A stretch of 64,000 nucleotides of DNA from Gambelia wislizenii (lineage: Eukaryota > Chordata > Lepidosauria > Squamata > Crotaphytidae): assembly GCA_030847615.1 (NCBI GenBank), contig JAUMIR010000001.1, positions 253,335,187 through 253,399,186 on the forward strand. The letters are read 5' to 3'. Position 1 is the first letter of the stretch. The number at the start of each line of letters is the position of its first letter. Of the stretch, positions 11,123 through 22,685 are shown in pieces. A program made the translations under genes and the position numbers. Below the pieces are notes generated by a model that saw only the letters and a program-made list of their open reading frames with translations, was not told the origin of the DNA and did no database searches.

Positions 11123-13029
11123 ATTTGATAACACATACCTGCTGATCTCTCTTGTCCTTGAAGATCAGCCAAGGAGGAACTCTCTCTTTAACTGACCCTC
11201 TTTGAAGTAAGGGAGAATCACAAAACTATGTAGAAAGGTCTCTGTGGCTGGAATGCTTTTAAATGAAATTGTCTATTGGATTCCTGGAGTAGGGATTTAA
11301 CTGATGTAACTGGAACCTTGTAATTAACATACACTTGTTCCAGGCTCATGGGATGGAACTAGCTATATGTAAAATGAAGTAAAATTAATTACATTGATTA
11401 AAGGTCGAGCAGAAAATATGTATGTAGTAGAATGACCACTGTAGGAGAGTCGTGATCTTTTAGACAAGGAAGCTACAATCCACTGGAGAATTTGGTGTTC
11501 TTAAATCCAGGAAAGCATCTCAGTTTATACATGCCTAACTGTGTCCTGAGCTGTGGTGAAATTCTTCTGTATGGGTACAAGCCACAGAGCTGGCTAGCAT
11601 CTCAACTCTCCAAAAGACATTTATTGCTGAATTAGAAATCTTGGCTGTGTTGGCTCAAATCAGTCTAATGAGCCACTTAACCACTCTACAGTTCACCTCT
11701 CTGACGTGTAACATCAAAGGCAAAGACTGTTTAATTCTAATCACACAGGCTTAGGGATGCTAAAAAGAAAAAGAAAAATACAATTCTGTAGTGTTAGGTG
11801 AGAAGGTACACAAGCCTGCTGCAGCCTCAGAGAGATTTCAATTATGACAGTGCTACAGACATGCTAATGGGTGAAAACTGTTCTCATCCACTTTTAAAAG
11901 ACAATAGGGAAAAAATACATTCTAATATAATAAAGAAATCACACACACGCACACACCATTTGTTGAAGCCAGCCCATAATGACCTTTCTGCATTGTGCTA
12001 TTGACAATTTCGTTAACATTTCTTTAAATTTAATTCACGAGCCCAAGACATGACAGAAAGGGAGATGCATTCATCTCGATTGTAAAACCTTTCACTTTAA
12101 TGCATCTTGGAATTAATTGGGCACACAGGCTTTATATCAAATACAATAAACAGGGTGGTAATTGATTGGGACCTGGGGGAACAATGGGACCTGGCTGGCT
12201 AGTAAAAAAAGGAAGTGACCTATAAAAAGGTTAGGAATTTAAAACTTTTTCAAGGAGGAGGTGGTGGTGGTGGTGAGACTAGCCATCTCAAAAGGCACAT
12301 TAATAGAGAAATTGCCTCCAGGGCTTGAATTAAATAGTCTGATTTTATGACTAGCTTCTGTCAATGCAAGCATGTCCAATTATCTGATGTAACTTGGAAG
12401 TCATGGTTCTCCAATTCTCCAGGAAACAGAGATAAGTTACTCTCAGAGTGCCTGTTGTGAGACTTAGTGAGAGTACATTATAGCCCAGCATGGGCTCCCT
12501 TGTCTTCTCTTCCTATCGCTACAGTTGGGGGAGATGCCTCCTAGCTTTCTCTCTTATACTCTGAACTGGGATGATGGGCTCATGCTGTGAGGCTGAGTTG
12601 TTGCTCTAAATCTTGTGCTTGTTGAGCACATAGTTCATGACAGCTGGGCAGGCAGGAGGTACCGGTTTCGCATAGAGCATAGCGTAAATGTTTTGGGGAT
12701 AAGACTGTCACCTTCTGCTTATACGATATCACCAATCCACATTTATTTTACCTCTGTAGAACTAGAAATATGCTTTCTTTGCTATACGGATGAGACTCAT
12801 GCAAGTCCCAGAGCAGCCCTAACCACCACAGCCAATGGTGAGGAATTTTGGGAGTTGCAGTCCAGCAATGTCTCAAAGACCACATGATTCCCACCACTGA
12901 TTTAAAACAAGTTGACCATGATCACTCCATTTGGAGAAGATTTGGCTCCTGGATGAGGCCAATTGCCTGAGGAAAGATTAGAGCTTAGGGAGGGAAATAT
13001 TTTTTTGGGGGGGTACTACAAGTTCCACT
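11123..13029. other. Intergenic sequence; low-repeat core
   Basis: No exon recognised. About 12000-12260 is a repeat-free, AT-leaning stretch with homeobox-type motifs (AATTAATTGG, TGATTGG) and could be a conserved noncoding element. About 12815-12895 has a diverged hAT-like foldback arm (TTTTGGGAGTTGCAGTCCA). Confidence 0.45.
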
Positions 13030-13104
13030 AGAGAGGCAGTGTAGTGTAGTGTAGTGTATTGGTTGGACTCTAGGAGACTAGGGTTTGAATCTTCTGTTAC
13101 CTAC
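13030..13104 (+). mobile_element. Sauria-type SINE, 5' half
   Basis: The A-box region is expanded into repeated AGTGT/GTAGT units (GCAGTGTAGTGTAGTGTAG), followed by the GGACTCTAGGAGACT block and the B-box-like GGGTTTGAATC. The SINE breaks off near 13104, and its 3' half appears at 14155-14310 on the same strand. The two halves are separated by about 1 kb of LTR-like sequence. Confidence 0.65.
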
Positions 13105-14154
13105 GCTGACAACCCCCATCTTGGAATATCAAATAATTGGTTATATTTAAAACTTTGGCTAATGTGGCCATCCACGTGGTTACAGGTAAACCAGGAACCC
13201 CCTAATACCAAGGTGGAATTCATGCAAGACCAAGGGAAGGGCTTAGAAATTCCCCAGAACAAAACACTCAAGTAAGACTCAACACCTGGAGGTGAGTCAA
13301 TCACTAATCCATTCAGAGATAGCAAGAGACCTTATTGCTTGTGAAGTGGGATCTTCCTCCTCTGTTCCCTTCCAGCAAAAGACCTTGCCTGTTTCCTATT
13401 CAATTCCAAAAGTATCAATCATTAACAATCATTAACTCTTCTGCAGTACCCTTTGTTTAGGCCAGGAACCTCCGAGAACCATTGTGCTTTCACTCAAAAC
13501 TCCTATCCCTTCAGGGAAACTATTTCATATAAATATCACCCCAAAACACCACCAAATTGTGCACAGATTCCCTTCCTGTTGACTCCATGTCCGTCTGTAT
13601 TGCTGGGTGTGCAATTCCACTTCTTTTCAACTCCACATCACACTGTGTAGCCAGTCCATCATCTGGATCCCGTTGCTATTGGTTTACGTTGTGATCTCTA
13701 CTCTGCAGGATCGGTACAGTATAACCCCCTACCCTCCCTTACTCTATTCCTGTATCCAAATACTTCCTACTATTTCTGTTAGCCTTGTGTGAGTGTGTGC
13801 ATGCATGCTGTTACTGTTAATTTCCAATAAAGATCAATTAATTGTAACTTTTGGCTTAGGAGATTTTCACACTACATTGTTATAGTGTTACTATTCCACT
13901 TTATTTGCTCTGGCTGCCTCCTCTGGAATTCGGAGGTTTGTAATTTAGGGAGGGGCGTTTAGAATTCTCAGCCAGAGAGCTCTTAGGCCTCACTAAACTA
14001 CAAACCCCACAATTCCATAGGAGGAAACCAGAGCAGTTAAAGTGGAATAGTAACACTATAACAGTATAGTGTGAAAATCTCCTTAGAGTCTCCTCCTTAG
14101 TACCGGTATACATAAATTAAAAGGTCCCACTGTTGTCCGTCCTCTCGCTGCCAT
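13105..14154 (+). mobile_element. LTR-like insertion splitting a SINE
   Basis: This stretch lies between the 5' and 3' halves of one SINE. It carries an AATAAA signal (13826-13831) followed within about 30 bases by a GT-rich stretch, which is LTR-like, and a MITE at 13859-14082. The 3' part matches 10185-10340 (TACCGGTATACATAA, AAAAGGTCCC, CTCTCGC). I see no internal retroviral coding region, so a solo LTR is the best guess. Exact termini and target duplication are not clear. Confidence 0.4.
13859..14082 (+). mobile_element. Foldback MITE, family S, copy 1
   Basis: The termini GGAGATTTTCACACTA and TAGTGTGAAAATCTCC are perfect inverted repeats, flanked by TTA on each side (13856-13858, 14083-14085). 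The two arms pair over nearly the whole 224 bases and contain the TTTAACTGCTCTGGCTGCC and GAGAGCTCTTAGGCC blocks seen in copies at 27588, 36285 and 50007. TTA is a canonical PIF/Harbinger target. Confidence 0.85.
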
Positions 14155-14310
14155 AATTGAGTCCCCATGGACCCCACAAATTCAGGTAACACCTTACTCA
14201 GCCATGAAAACCCATGGGGTGACCTTTGTCCTAGTCACATTCTTCTCTCAGCTTCAGAGGAAGGCTCTGAACAAATCTTGTCAATAAAATCTCATGATAC
14301 AGTCCCCGTA
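14155..14310 (+). mobile_element. Sauria-type SINE, 3' half
   Basis: It starts in the ACTCAGCCATGAAAACCC block, which normally follows the B box, and continues through GACCTTTGTCCTAGTCACA, CTCAGCTTCAGAGGAAGGC and ATCTCATGATA. It is the continuation of the 5' half at 13030-13104. The Bov-B-like tail is largely lost. Confidence 0.65.
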
Positions 14311-14910
14311 AGTAAATCTACATGAAGGCAAAGGAGGAGGAGGAAGAGGAGGAGTTATTCCATCAGTCATGCTGATGGAGGAGTCTGGGAATTGTAGACC
14401 AATTGGTAACTTCCCCAAGCTCTGAGAGAGGCAACATGTCCCACCATGGTATAGAGGGGAAGATTTTGTGTATGAAGAGAAAGACCTTGTATCACAGAGG
14501 ATGTGGGGACACAAAACATCATACATATGCATAGCTACTACTCAGGGAGTGCCCACAGTGGCATAATACTATAACTGTAGTGTTAGCAAAGTGCAGTTCA
14601 TGCTTAGATATTGTACCAAAATGCAGACAGGAATTAAATGGAATTAAGCATGGATTCCCTTCCATCAGAAGGTGATGAGATTAATATCTGTGATGAGCAG
14701 GTTTGCAGCAAAGGTCTTAGTGGCAGAAGACACAAGGCTAAGGTCTCTACACAGCAGGAGTATTTGTGCCTAGGCAATAGCAGGACAGGATTCCAAGTAG
14801 TGGATTGTGAATTTGGATGCCATCTAGAACATAGCTCAAGGCAATAAAATGATGCTTCCCTTCTCCTGACATCCAAGGGATTCCCCCCCCCCCATATTTA
14901 CATCATTATT
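14311..14910. other. Intergenic sequence, no gene seen
   Basis: GA-rich at 14325-14355; otherwise unremarkable. Overlapping open frames on both strands at 14634-14876 show no domain or repeat homology. Confidence 0.5.
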
Positions 14911-15132
14911 CTTGTGTGCCTTCAAGTCATTTTTGACTTATGGCCACTCCAAGGCAACTCTATCATGGAGTTTTCTTGGCAGAATTTGCTCAGAGGGGCT
15001 TTTTCCTTGCCTGCCTCTGAGGCTGAGAGAGTGTGACTTAGTCAAGGTCACCCAGGAGGTTTCCATGGCTGAGTGAGGATTTGAACCTTGGACTCCCACT
15101 GTCTTAGTCCAACACTCAAACCACTACTCCAT
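14911..15132 (-). mobile_element. Sauria-type SINE, full length
   Basis: On the minus strand it runs from a TGGAGTAGTGGTTTGAGTGT head through a GGTTCAAATCC B-box-like block, GTGACCTTGACTAAGTCAC and a CTCAGCCTCAGAGGCAGGC block. It ends in AAAAATGACTTGAAGGCACAC, the Bov-B-like tail. About 220 bases, essentially complete. Confidence 0.85.
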
Positions 15133-17284
15133 GCATACATTCCCCTTGAACCATACTGCTCTCCCACCTGCCTACTGCATGTCAACTTTCCTTATGGCCC
15201 TTCAAGATTTGACTGCTGGAGTTCATCCAACATTTACACCCTTTTAAGAACTCTGAGACCTAAATCTTATGGCTAGTCCCAATTAGAATAGAACTTTTGA
15301 ATTGTTGATTCAGCAATTGATTCAATGGATCCACTCTAGCTGGGACTAACCTACAGGATTCCAGCCTGAGTGTCTCTCCATAAGTGCATTGCTCTATTTG
15401 CAACCCTTTCCTATCAAAAGTGTCACATTGGTTCTTTGGGCATGTCTATACCCATGACAAACCCCAGATCTCCCCCAAATCTGGCCTGATAATGCTACAC
15501 GATGTGTGGCTTTCCCCCCAATTCTGGTACGATAGTGACACAAGATGTACAGCCCTATCCATACCAGACTCAGGGAATATATCCTTAATCCAGTTTTTAG
15601 AAAACTCACAATTTTCTCTGGAGTTTGCTGGAAACTCTGCAGAAAACTGCCATGTGAACCAGCCATCTGCGCTGGATTTAGGGAAGGTGTGTTTGGCAGA
15701 AAGGAAGGACAAGCGCTGCCTGGGGCACCACCATTCCCCCCCTCCTCAGTGCCACTTCTTATTGCAAATTATAGTCACTGACTCTGAGGTCAGAACCCAT
15801 GGTGAGCCCCACCATCATGAGGCCAGCTACCACTGGGGCTTTGCTTTTCTGGCACACGATCACCCTTCTAAGCTCAGAGAAAAGCAAACTGCCAGTGGCA
15901 GTCACACTCTCTGAAGACAGAATGGGCGCCTGCCCCACAATCATGCGTCTAGTCACCTGTTCTGTCTTCAAAGAGAGTGACTACTGCTGGGGCTTTGATT
16001 TTCCCAGAGGTCAGAGTCAAACGTGAGTAACAGGAAGCCATTGCAATGCAGATTTGCGCTTTGGCAGGTGTGGCACTGAAATCCAGGCCAGAGTAGTCTG
16101 AATTCCATGTGCCACAGCCCTGGGCCAAAGTAATCTCATCTGGACTTTTAACCCTCCCCCCCCATATAGTCAGGGTTTTGATCTTTGACCTACTCTGGGG
16201 CTCAGGTAAATAAGGCTGGCCCTCACCCTTCCCACACCATACTGTCCAGTGGAGCAGAGTGTAAAGTGCCGCTGCTCGCAAGTTACTTCCCAGGTATGGT
16301 TCTCCAGTGTGGTGGAAAGCAATTTGGTGCCAGCCCATCTGGAAAGTAACTCAGGGCCTGGGCTTGATCCCAGCCTCCAAAATTCTCTTTCTCCAACTAT
16401 TTGTCACCTTGAACACTGCGCCAGAGGAAGGTGTTTCCCACATTGTCATGCTGATAAACTTGAACCAAAAGCATTCATCGCGAACAGACTGGATTATTGC
16501 AGCCGAGGCACCTTGTTAATGCTGCATCTTCCTTTCGAATGCATCCAAAATGTATCATCTGGACTTCCTGCTGTGATGATCAAATTAATTAACCCACTTC
16601 ACTTCTGCACTGTTGTCTTTGGACTGGCTCATCATTAGAGCATCACAAATGAAAAGCTAACGTCAGCTGACAAGTCCCCTTTGAGTCAATATTGGTTAGT
16701 TTAGTTTAGTTTACTGTAGTTAAGGTATCTAATATTTTGTATTTCGAACAATCACTTATTCTTCAGCGAAATGCTGTCTGGGAGGCTGACAACTGATAGA
16801 AACATTAAGAAAATGATAAAACATACTAATAAAAAAGTAATGTAATTAAAATGGCAATTGAATTTGGTTCAATGTGTCCTTAAATTCAATTTGATATACA
16901 CAGAGGAATACGCATATTATGGAAAAGAGCACAAGTGAAATGAATATATTAGAGAAAACAGGGTTGACAAATCTATTATGGCTGGAATCCAGTATGGTGT
17001 TTATGTATGCACAAGCACCATAGTTATGGCGTTATGCAGTGATTTCCGCTTTGAACCCCACCCCCATCCACACTTACTGGGGAGCATCCATTGCAATCAA
17101 TGGGGGGGGTCTATTTCCTTGTTACACAGGAAGCAGCTGACTGCTATTTCCACCCCTTCCCATGAGGGATCTCGAATGTAATGGGCAGAAGAAGGACCAC
17201 TGTCACAATTCCCACCGCTCAGGAGATCACTTGCATGAGAAGTGTGGGAACAGCAGCCAGCTACTTGCAGTTTGGGGGGCTTTC
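15133..17284. other. Intergenic sequence with local inverted repeat
   Basis: No gene recognised. CAGTCACACTCTCTGAAGACAG (part of 15895-15922) is repeated inverted at 15959-15988, making a foldback of about 95 bases. A GGGCATGTCTATACCC terminus-like motif at 15438 could start another DNA transposon, but I found no matching right end. About 16680-16980 is AT-rich and repeat-free. The longest open frame (15384-15914) shows no family signature. Confidence 0.45.
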
Positions 17285-17287
17285 ATA

Positions 17288-17889
17288 GGAGAATATCAGA
17301 TGTGGCAAATATGGCATGATGACGATGACACGATACTGTGAAAGGACTTCCTTATCGCATAAAGCCATCCTCTCATGTTCTCCAAGCATTCTCCTCCTGT
17401 GAAAAAGGCATTTTTTTTATTAACGGGCCAAGCCATCAATTGATCGCCAATGGCATTTTTCGTGGTATTGCCAGTGTCTGAAACCACACCCCACTATGCT
17501 CTTGTGAAGACAGCATCAATAGGTGGTCCCCACCAGAATGTTTCTGGGTAAGAATGCAAAAACTAGATGTGGGATGCTCTTTTTATGAGCCTCCCCATTT
17601 TGCTGGTAAATCTTTAAGTGTGTTCCAGTACTTGTGTGTTCATCTTCTTTGTTACTTTTGGTGTTTTTAGACTTTTAAGTTCTCTCACATTTTTTTTCAT
17701 GAGAACCACCAAGATCACGCACCGCGGCAAACGTGGAAGTAAACAGCGCTAACGGTCATGCTCCGATAATGCTGGGCCTGCTCTTTCTTGTTATTACAAC
17801 ATGTGATAAAAAGGGCTATCATGCCAAGACACTTACATTTTTAAATATAGTAGGACAAAAATGTTTTAGACACTCGTCTGAAAATCTCC
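17288..17889 (+). mobile_element. Family B DNA transposon, complete
   Basis: The left end GGAGAATATCAGATG and right end CGTCTGAAAATCTCC are imperfect inverted repeats, flanked by ATA at 17285-17287 and 17890-17892. Length is 602 bases. The interior follows the family plan: ATATGGCATGATGACG near the left end, a GGGCCAAGCCATCAATTGATC block near 17427, and AAGTGTGTTCCAGT. No transposase frame; non-autonomous. Confidence 0.8.
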
Positions 17890-17892
17890 ATA

Positions 17893-18790
17893 TTCCCTAA
17901 GTAGCCCCTAAACTAGGGGACTGTGAATACAAAACAGTCACGAGCTCATAACACCAGATAAACAAATTTGTAACTGCCATACATGAATCTGGTTGATATT
18001 AATACAATTGCTTGCAAAAATGTGCATGCATGCATACCCACGTGTAAGGCAAAAATCTGTACAAAATTGCATATATTAGGACAAACATGCAAAAGTACGC
18101 ATGCAGTTTTTTGGTGAAACTCCTTTACTTGAATTGAAACAAAACATATGAAGGGACCCACAACTGAGACCCACCACTGAAAAGGCTCTCTTCCTGAATG
18201 CTGTTTGCTTCACCTGAGAAGGAGATGGCACCAAGGGAAAAGTTGCCATCGATGAACTCAATGCACGATAGGCCACTACTTGTTGAGAACAATAGTACTC
18301 AACACCCTGGATAGCTCCCTATGTTCCCAGACATCCCCAAAAAAAGAAAAGAAAAGGGGAAAATCCACTTTAACCACCCCAAGCCAGAAATATATTAAAA
18401 GCATGCTGAAACTCCTACAAAAAGAAACACAAAAGATGGCTGACCTCCCCCGCTGCCTTCCCCTGTTTCCACCCACCCCAAAACTGTGGGAAACAATCAT
18501 ATTTTGGCTGGTGCCCAGAACAAGAAGTGATGTTGTGTCATATCCAGTTGTGTTGGGGGAAAGAGGATAGATAGCCCATAAGGGGGGGATGAAAGGCCCA
18601 ACCTGCTTAAAATTGTATCTGGAAATGGGGTGGAAACTAGTGACTTGTAACTGGCATGATGTGCTATTCGGGACTGATCCCTGCTACCAGCTGAGCTTAA
18701 ATGGCATTTCTGAAAAGTTCTCATACTTAGTTGTCTTCTCTGTAGGTTGTCAGACCATGGAGCAGGCTCAAAATCACAGTACAGCCAGAT
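17893..18790. other. Intergenic sequence, no gene seen
   Basis: No recognisable element ends or exons. Short overlapping frames on both strands at 18276-18724 are compositionally driven (A/C-rich against G/T-rich). Confidence 0.5.
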
Positions 18791-18793
18791 TCA

Positions 18794-19124
18794 GGACTTT
18801 TTCAAATAGCACTTACTGTGCAAGAAGACTCTGTCATAGTTACGGTGCTGCTGCGTGGCAGGGGGTCCATTTTGGATGCCACCGTCCCTCTTTCAGCATC
18901 GTCCATGTCACTTCCATGTTTGATTGAAGGCAGCCGCACTATTTTTTACTCACGGAAGTTGTCTGTGAGTAAAAAATAGTGCGGCTGCCTTCAATCATAT
19001 ACGGAAGTGACACGGATGATGCCGAAAGAGGGATGGTGTTGTCCAAAATGGAACTCCTGCTGCGCAGCAGCGCCGTAACTATGACAGAATCTTCTTGCGT
19101 GGTAAGTGCTATTTGAAAAAGTCC
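18794..19124 (+). mobile_element. 331-bp near-perfect foldback (family J)
   Basis: The termini GGACTTTTTCAAATAGCACT and AGTGCTATTTGAAAAAGTCC are exact inverted repeats, flanked by TCA (18791-18793, 19125-19127). Pairing continues through almost the entire element to a loop near 18958-18965, inside TTTTACTCAC/GTGAGTAAAA. The arms share CCGTCCCTCTTTC, GGATG/CATCC and GCGCAGCAG blocks with 37456-37700. No protein coding. The high arm identity suggests a fairly recent element. Confidence 0.9.
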
Positions 19125-19127
19125 TCA

Positions 19128-20897
19128 GTCATAAGAGATTGTTGCTTGGGAAAGTTTTTTTTTTCCCCCTGGACTTCCAGAACTTCCCTTATTCCAGCAG
19201 GGCCAGTGTGAGTTGTAATCCAAAAGGTTCTGGGTTATTAAAGAAATTGTAGTCCAAAAAGGCAATTTCCTTTGGTTATTTCAAACCATTGATTTGCCAA
19301 CTAACAGGGGAATGGCAGTGAATTCCTGGCTGAGAGTTCAGTGTCACTTCTCTGGCCCAGTGGTCCTTTCTTGAGTCTCAGACAGAACAGAATAAAGGAT
19401 GAGTAACAATGCCCTCCTAGCTTCTCTTTCAGTCATTGACTTTCCTCTCATGATCACTTTCGAGAAAAGAAATGGCAGTCGTTGAAGTAGGCTTGTTAAA
19501 AATACAAAGTCACAGTGTTCTGTTCCATGCAACCCTATTTTTAAACCTGAAACACTAGGAAAAGCTCAGTTTTTAATGTTTGGATTCACTCTCTCTCTCT
19601 CTCTTAAAATGAATGTCTTGGCGGGGGAGCCCTAAAAATGTTTTTATTAAAAGCAAACCCAAAAGTCAGAAGGCATTCACATATTTAGTTGTCTTATTTG
19701 TATTTGGGCAGAGAGTGGGAGGGGGAAGTCAGAGGCTGAGATCCTGTCGGATGGCATAAATATACCAGCGTAGTAGCAGAGGCAGTGGTACAGTGGCTGG
19801 GTGAAGTAGCCATGTCTCACCCCTGCAATGATTGGGGCAGGAGAAGATGGCACAGGAACTGCTTGGAAGCCTTTAGATCAGCTTTCTGTCCTAGTAGGGA
19901 TTGCTTTCTCTTTCATTCCTGTCCCACATCCTGCCCACCGCTACACCAGGAGTAATCAAGTCACCAAGGGGATCCCAGTCAGAGATTAACCATGCAATCC
20001 TCCACTTGTCTAATCGCAAGGAAAACCTTTTGAGTTCATGTTCCTGAGTGAACACGCTGAGGAACTGTCCAAAAGATAGGGTGGGGGAAAAATTAGGTGT
20101 AGGGCCAGGGTAATCGATTGCAAGAAATAATTTCTCCTTGGATACCTGGGTCAGTTTCACACTGTGGCTGGCATCCTGTTTGTGACATATGTAGGTGTAA
20201 ATTGCATTATGCATGCAACAATGATTTTTATGGACAATGTGCAATGGTTGTATCCCGCTGGCAGCAGCTTAAGTGGAATTGCACTTGTGGCACCTCTGGC
20301 AGTAGTGCAGTAAAGTACACAGAGTAGCATGTGAATGTGCATTGCCTTTATGCATTACCATTGTGATTGTATTTGCACAATGGATTGTCAGTCATGACCA
20401 TTGACCATTGATCCACACACACTGTGCTACATTGGTAATCAGATGGAGGTTGTGTAATGTAACTCTGCTAGTGAGTATTTACAAAAACCTGAAACAATGT
20501 AGGATCTTGGCCAATGTTGGAAGGAAGCTGTTTTTCACCAGAAGCCTCGTCTCTGTGCAGCAAGGATCAGCAGCCAGAGCACCAGCCTCGGTTGGTAAAA
20601 GGTGCTTGGTGCATGTTGTAGAGGGCCATTTTGGCCTCCAGTGACAGACTACACACCTGCCTGCACCCTTATTCTACAGACCCAGTCTGAGTGCACCCTT
20701 CTCCAGTCAGAGAAGCTATCCACCAACAGTCTCTCCAGTGTTCAGAACCACAGGTCAAACACTTTAGTAGCCCTTGAGTATTGGTGGCAGAAGGACTGGA
20801 TTGGGACAGTGGTGTGTGCAGAAAGTGAATTTAATCATGGTCCTAATTCAGATCTCCCCATGCAAGCTCCTTGGATAAAAATTTCCATTAGAACTAA
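19128..20897. other. Intergenic sequence, no gene seen
   Basis: Contains a small foldback at about 19196-19262 (AGTTGTAATCCAAAAGG and TTGTAGTCCAAAAAGG arms, hAT-like). A CT run lies at 19591-19604. The rest shows no recognisable gene or repeat. TAA at 20895-20897 flanks the next fragment. Confidence 0.5.
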
Positions 20898-20975
20898 GGA
20901 CTTTATCATACACACAGAATAAGGTGTCATAACGATGCCACATAACTGCAAAAGGGTGTGTGTACCACACATCAT
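20898..20975 (+). mobile_element. Family B DNA transposon, left-end fragment
   Basis: It starts GGACTTTATCATACACAC after TAA and continues GATGCCACATAACTGCAAAAG, colinear with the left end of the 23195 copy. Homology stops near 20975 at an ATC/ATT run. Only the left about 78 bases remain. Confidence 0.7.
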
Positions 20976-21491
20976 CATCATTATTATTATTTTCTATCAG
21001 AGCTACTCTGACAATTGGATAGGACTAGAGAGAAACATTTTTTTTTTCAACCAGTCTTAACACTGCCCATTCACCCCAGCTCTTTGGTCCCAGCAGCATC
21101 CATAACTGAATTGCCACCATCAACAATGGGGGCATTAACCCAGAAATAAATTAATTTTCCACAAGGTATTTTGTTGTATCACTTCCAAACCTCCCAGTGT
21201 GGGAGCATCTCAGAGCAGTAATGCATTGGGCTGTTTAGGAATCAGGATAGCAGAGTCTGGCTCCAACGCAATTAACTGGTGCACTCTGCCCATTGATTTT
21301 CAGTCCCTTTGCCTTTCGCTGTCCTAACTGGGGAATGAATTAATCTGAGTTAGTATACAATAGATCTGTGTATAAGAATATAAGACTGGAGGGGAGGAAA
21401 TAAATTTCAGAGTGGAAGTCTAAAAGTGTGTTCCTTTGGCAAAGGCTGGTACATTGTGATAATGACTAGGCTAGTGCCAGAAAGAAAGAAA

Positions 21492-21540
<49 letters not shown>

Positions 21541-21957
21541 GAGCTATTTCACACTCAGGCTGCCCTTAATGGAAGATATGCTGCTTGTCACAGAGGCAAT
21601 TTTATGTATTCAAAGGAACAGAACAAAGCGCCAAGGTGATCAATGGGCAGGTCAGGGAAAGGAGCTGAATAACCTTGTGTACCGTATTTTATTTTTCTGC
21701 ATGGCTCTCCAGATGGGAAGAATGTGTTTTAGGGATCATTTGAACTCTTACCTGTTTTTTGCCACCTGTCCCATCCATATTCACAGGGCTGCCCCAAGAT
21801 ATTTATCCACCTGAGGCTGAAAAACAAATGGTGCCTCTTCGCCAACCAAATCAATGTGCAAGGTGCTCAAAACCAGTTGAGCTGTAGTGGCAGAAAAGGT
21901 TGCAAACCACCCTGCGCACTGAAAAAAATGAAAAATACAACAGTAAAAAAAGGTAAG
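20976..21957. other. Intergenic sequence, no gene seen
   Basis: No exon or complete element apart from the tetranucleotide microsatellite at 21480-21540. AT-rich trinucleotide ATT repeats lie near 20982. Confidence 0.5.
21480..21540 (+). repeat. (GAAA)n microsatellite
   Basis: About 15 units of AAAG/GAAA with one GGAA interruption near 21491. The tract is long enough to be length-polymorphic. Confidence 0.95.
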
Positions 21958-22045
21958 AGCCACCGTGGAGCTCTGGGTTCAAGTCCTGATTGAGCTGGCT
22001 GGCCTTGGGCATGTGGCTCTCTCACAGCCTAATCTTCCTCACAGT
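21958..22045 (+). mobile_element. tRNA-derived SINE piece interrupted by family A element
   Basis: GCTCTGGGTTCAAGTCCTG resembles a tRNA B box. It is followed by TGGCCTTGGGCATGTGGCTC and CACAGCCTAATCTTCCTCAC, a tRNA-SINE body. The SINE stops at the left end of a family A transposon at 22046; short matching sequence (GTTG, then GAGGATAAA) follows the transposon at 22686-22720. Confidence 0.5.
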
Positions 22046-22685
22046 GGACTTTATCAGACTTGGCTATAACTGCACAATTATGATGCCACAGTAGTGCAAA
22101 TGGGTTCCTGCTATCACACAATGCCATTGTCCTCCCATGGTTACTGTGTGCTCCAGCAGCCAATAATGTGTCCTTTTTAATTGATGGGACAAGCTGTCAA
22201 TAGCTCTTAATATCGCTATATTCATGGTATTGAAGAGCGCGCGAAAACACGTCTCAGTGCAATCGCAAGATTACAGCATGAATGGGCAGTCCTCTTACCT
22301 CCCTCCCTGTTTCCAGCAAGAAAATGTCCAGGTGAGAACATGAAAATGATTTACAGGATGCTCTTGTAATGAACTGTCCTGTTTTATTTGCATGTTTTTA
22401 GGTTTGTTTAAATGTTTATGTGTTGATTTAATTTGTTTATTAAGGTTTTTTTGGAATTTTTAAGCACACTCACGTCTTCTCACAAGAACTGCTGAAATCT
22501 CACCCATGCTAAATCACAGAAGTAAAATCTCATTCTTAAAGCACTAGTGGTGGTCATGCAATAATTCCATGGCAGTATCATGCAATTACAGTGACGTGCG
22601 ATAATAAGTGTAATAATACCACTATGTTTCCACTTTCCTCAATAGTGGAATTACAACATTTTTAGATGCTAGTCTAATCAAGTCC
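22046..22685 (+). mobile_element. Family A DNA transposon, full length
   Basis: The left end is GGACTTTATCAGACTTGG and the right end GCTAGTCTAATCAAGTCC. The interior carries ATTGATGGGACAAGCTGTCAATAG (22178-22202), AGCGCGCGAAAACAC, and a right-hand block AGTGTAATAATACCACTATG. The same layout is in 42469, 55828 (inverted), 60028 (inverted) and 30912 (inverted, truncated). Flanking trinucleotides AGT/AAT differ, so the duplication has decayed or is absent. No transposase. Confidence 0.75.

Noticed and set aside
15384..15914. 176-codon frame on the plus strand
   Set aside because: No domain, signal or repeat homology; overlaps equally long frames on the other strand and a local foldback.
15438..16160. 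Another GG-ended transposon starting GGGCATGTCTATACCC
   Set aside because: No matching right terminus or flanking duplication found.
16390..16640. Possible L2 reverse transcriptase remnant
   Set aside because: One short LDYC-like block only; the rest does not follow L2 order in any frame.
22046..22685. Transposase gene inside family A or B elements
   Set aside because: Copies are 550-690 bases with no long or conserved frame; all are non-autonomous.
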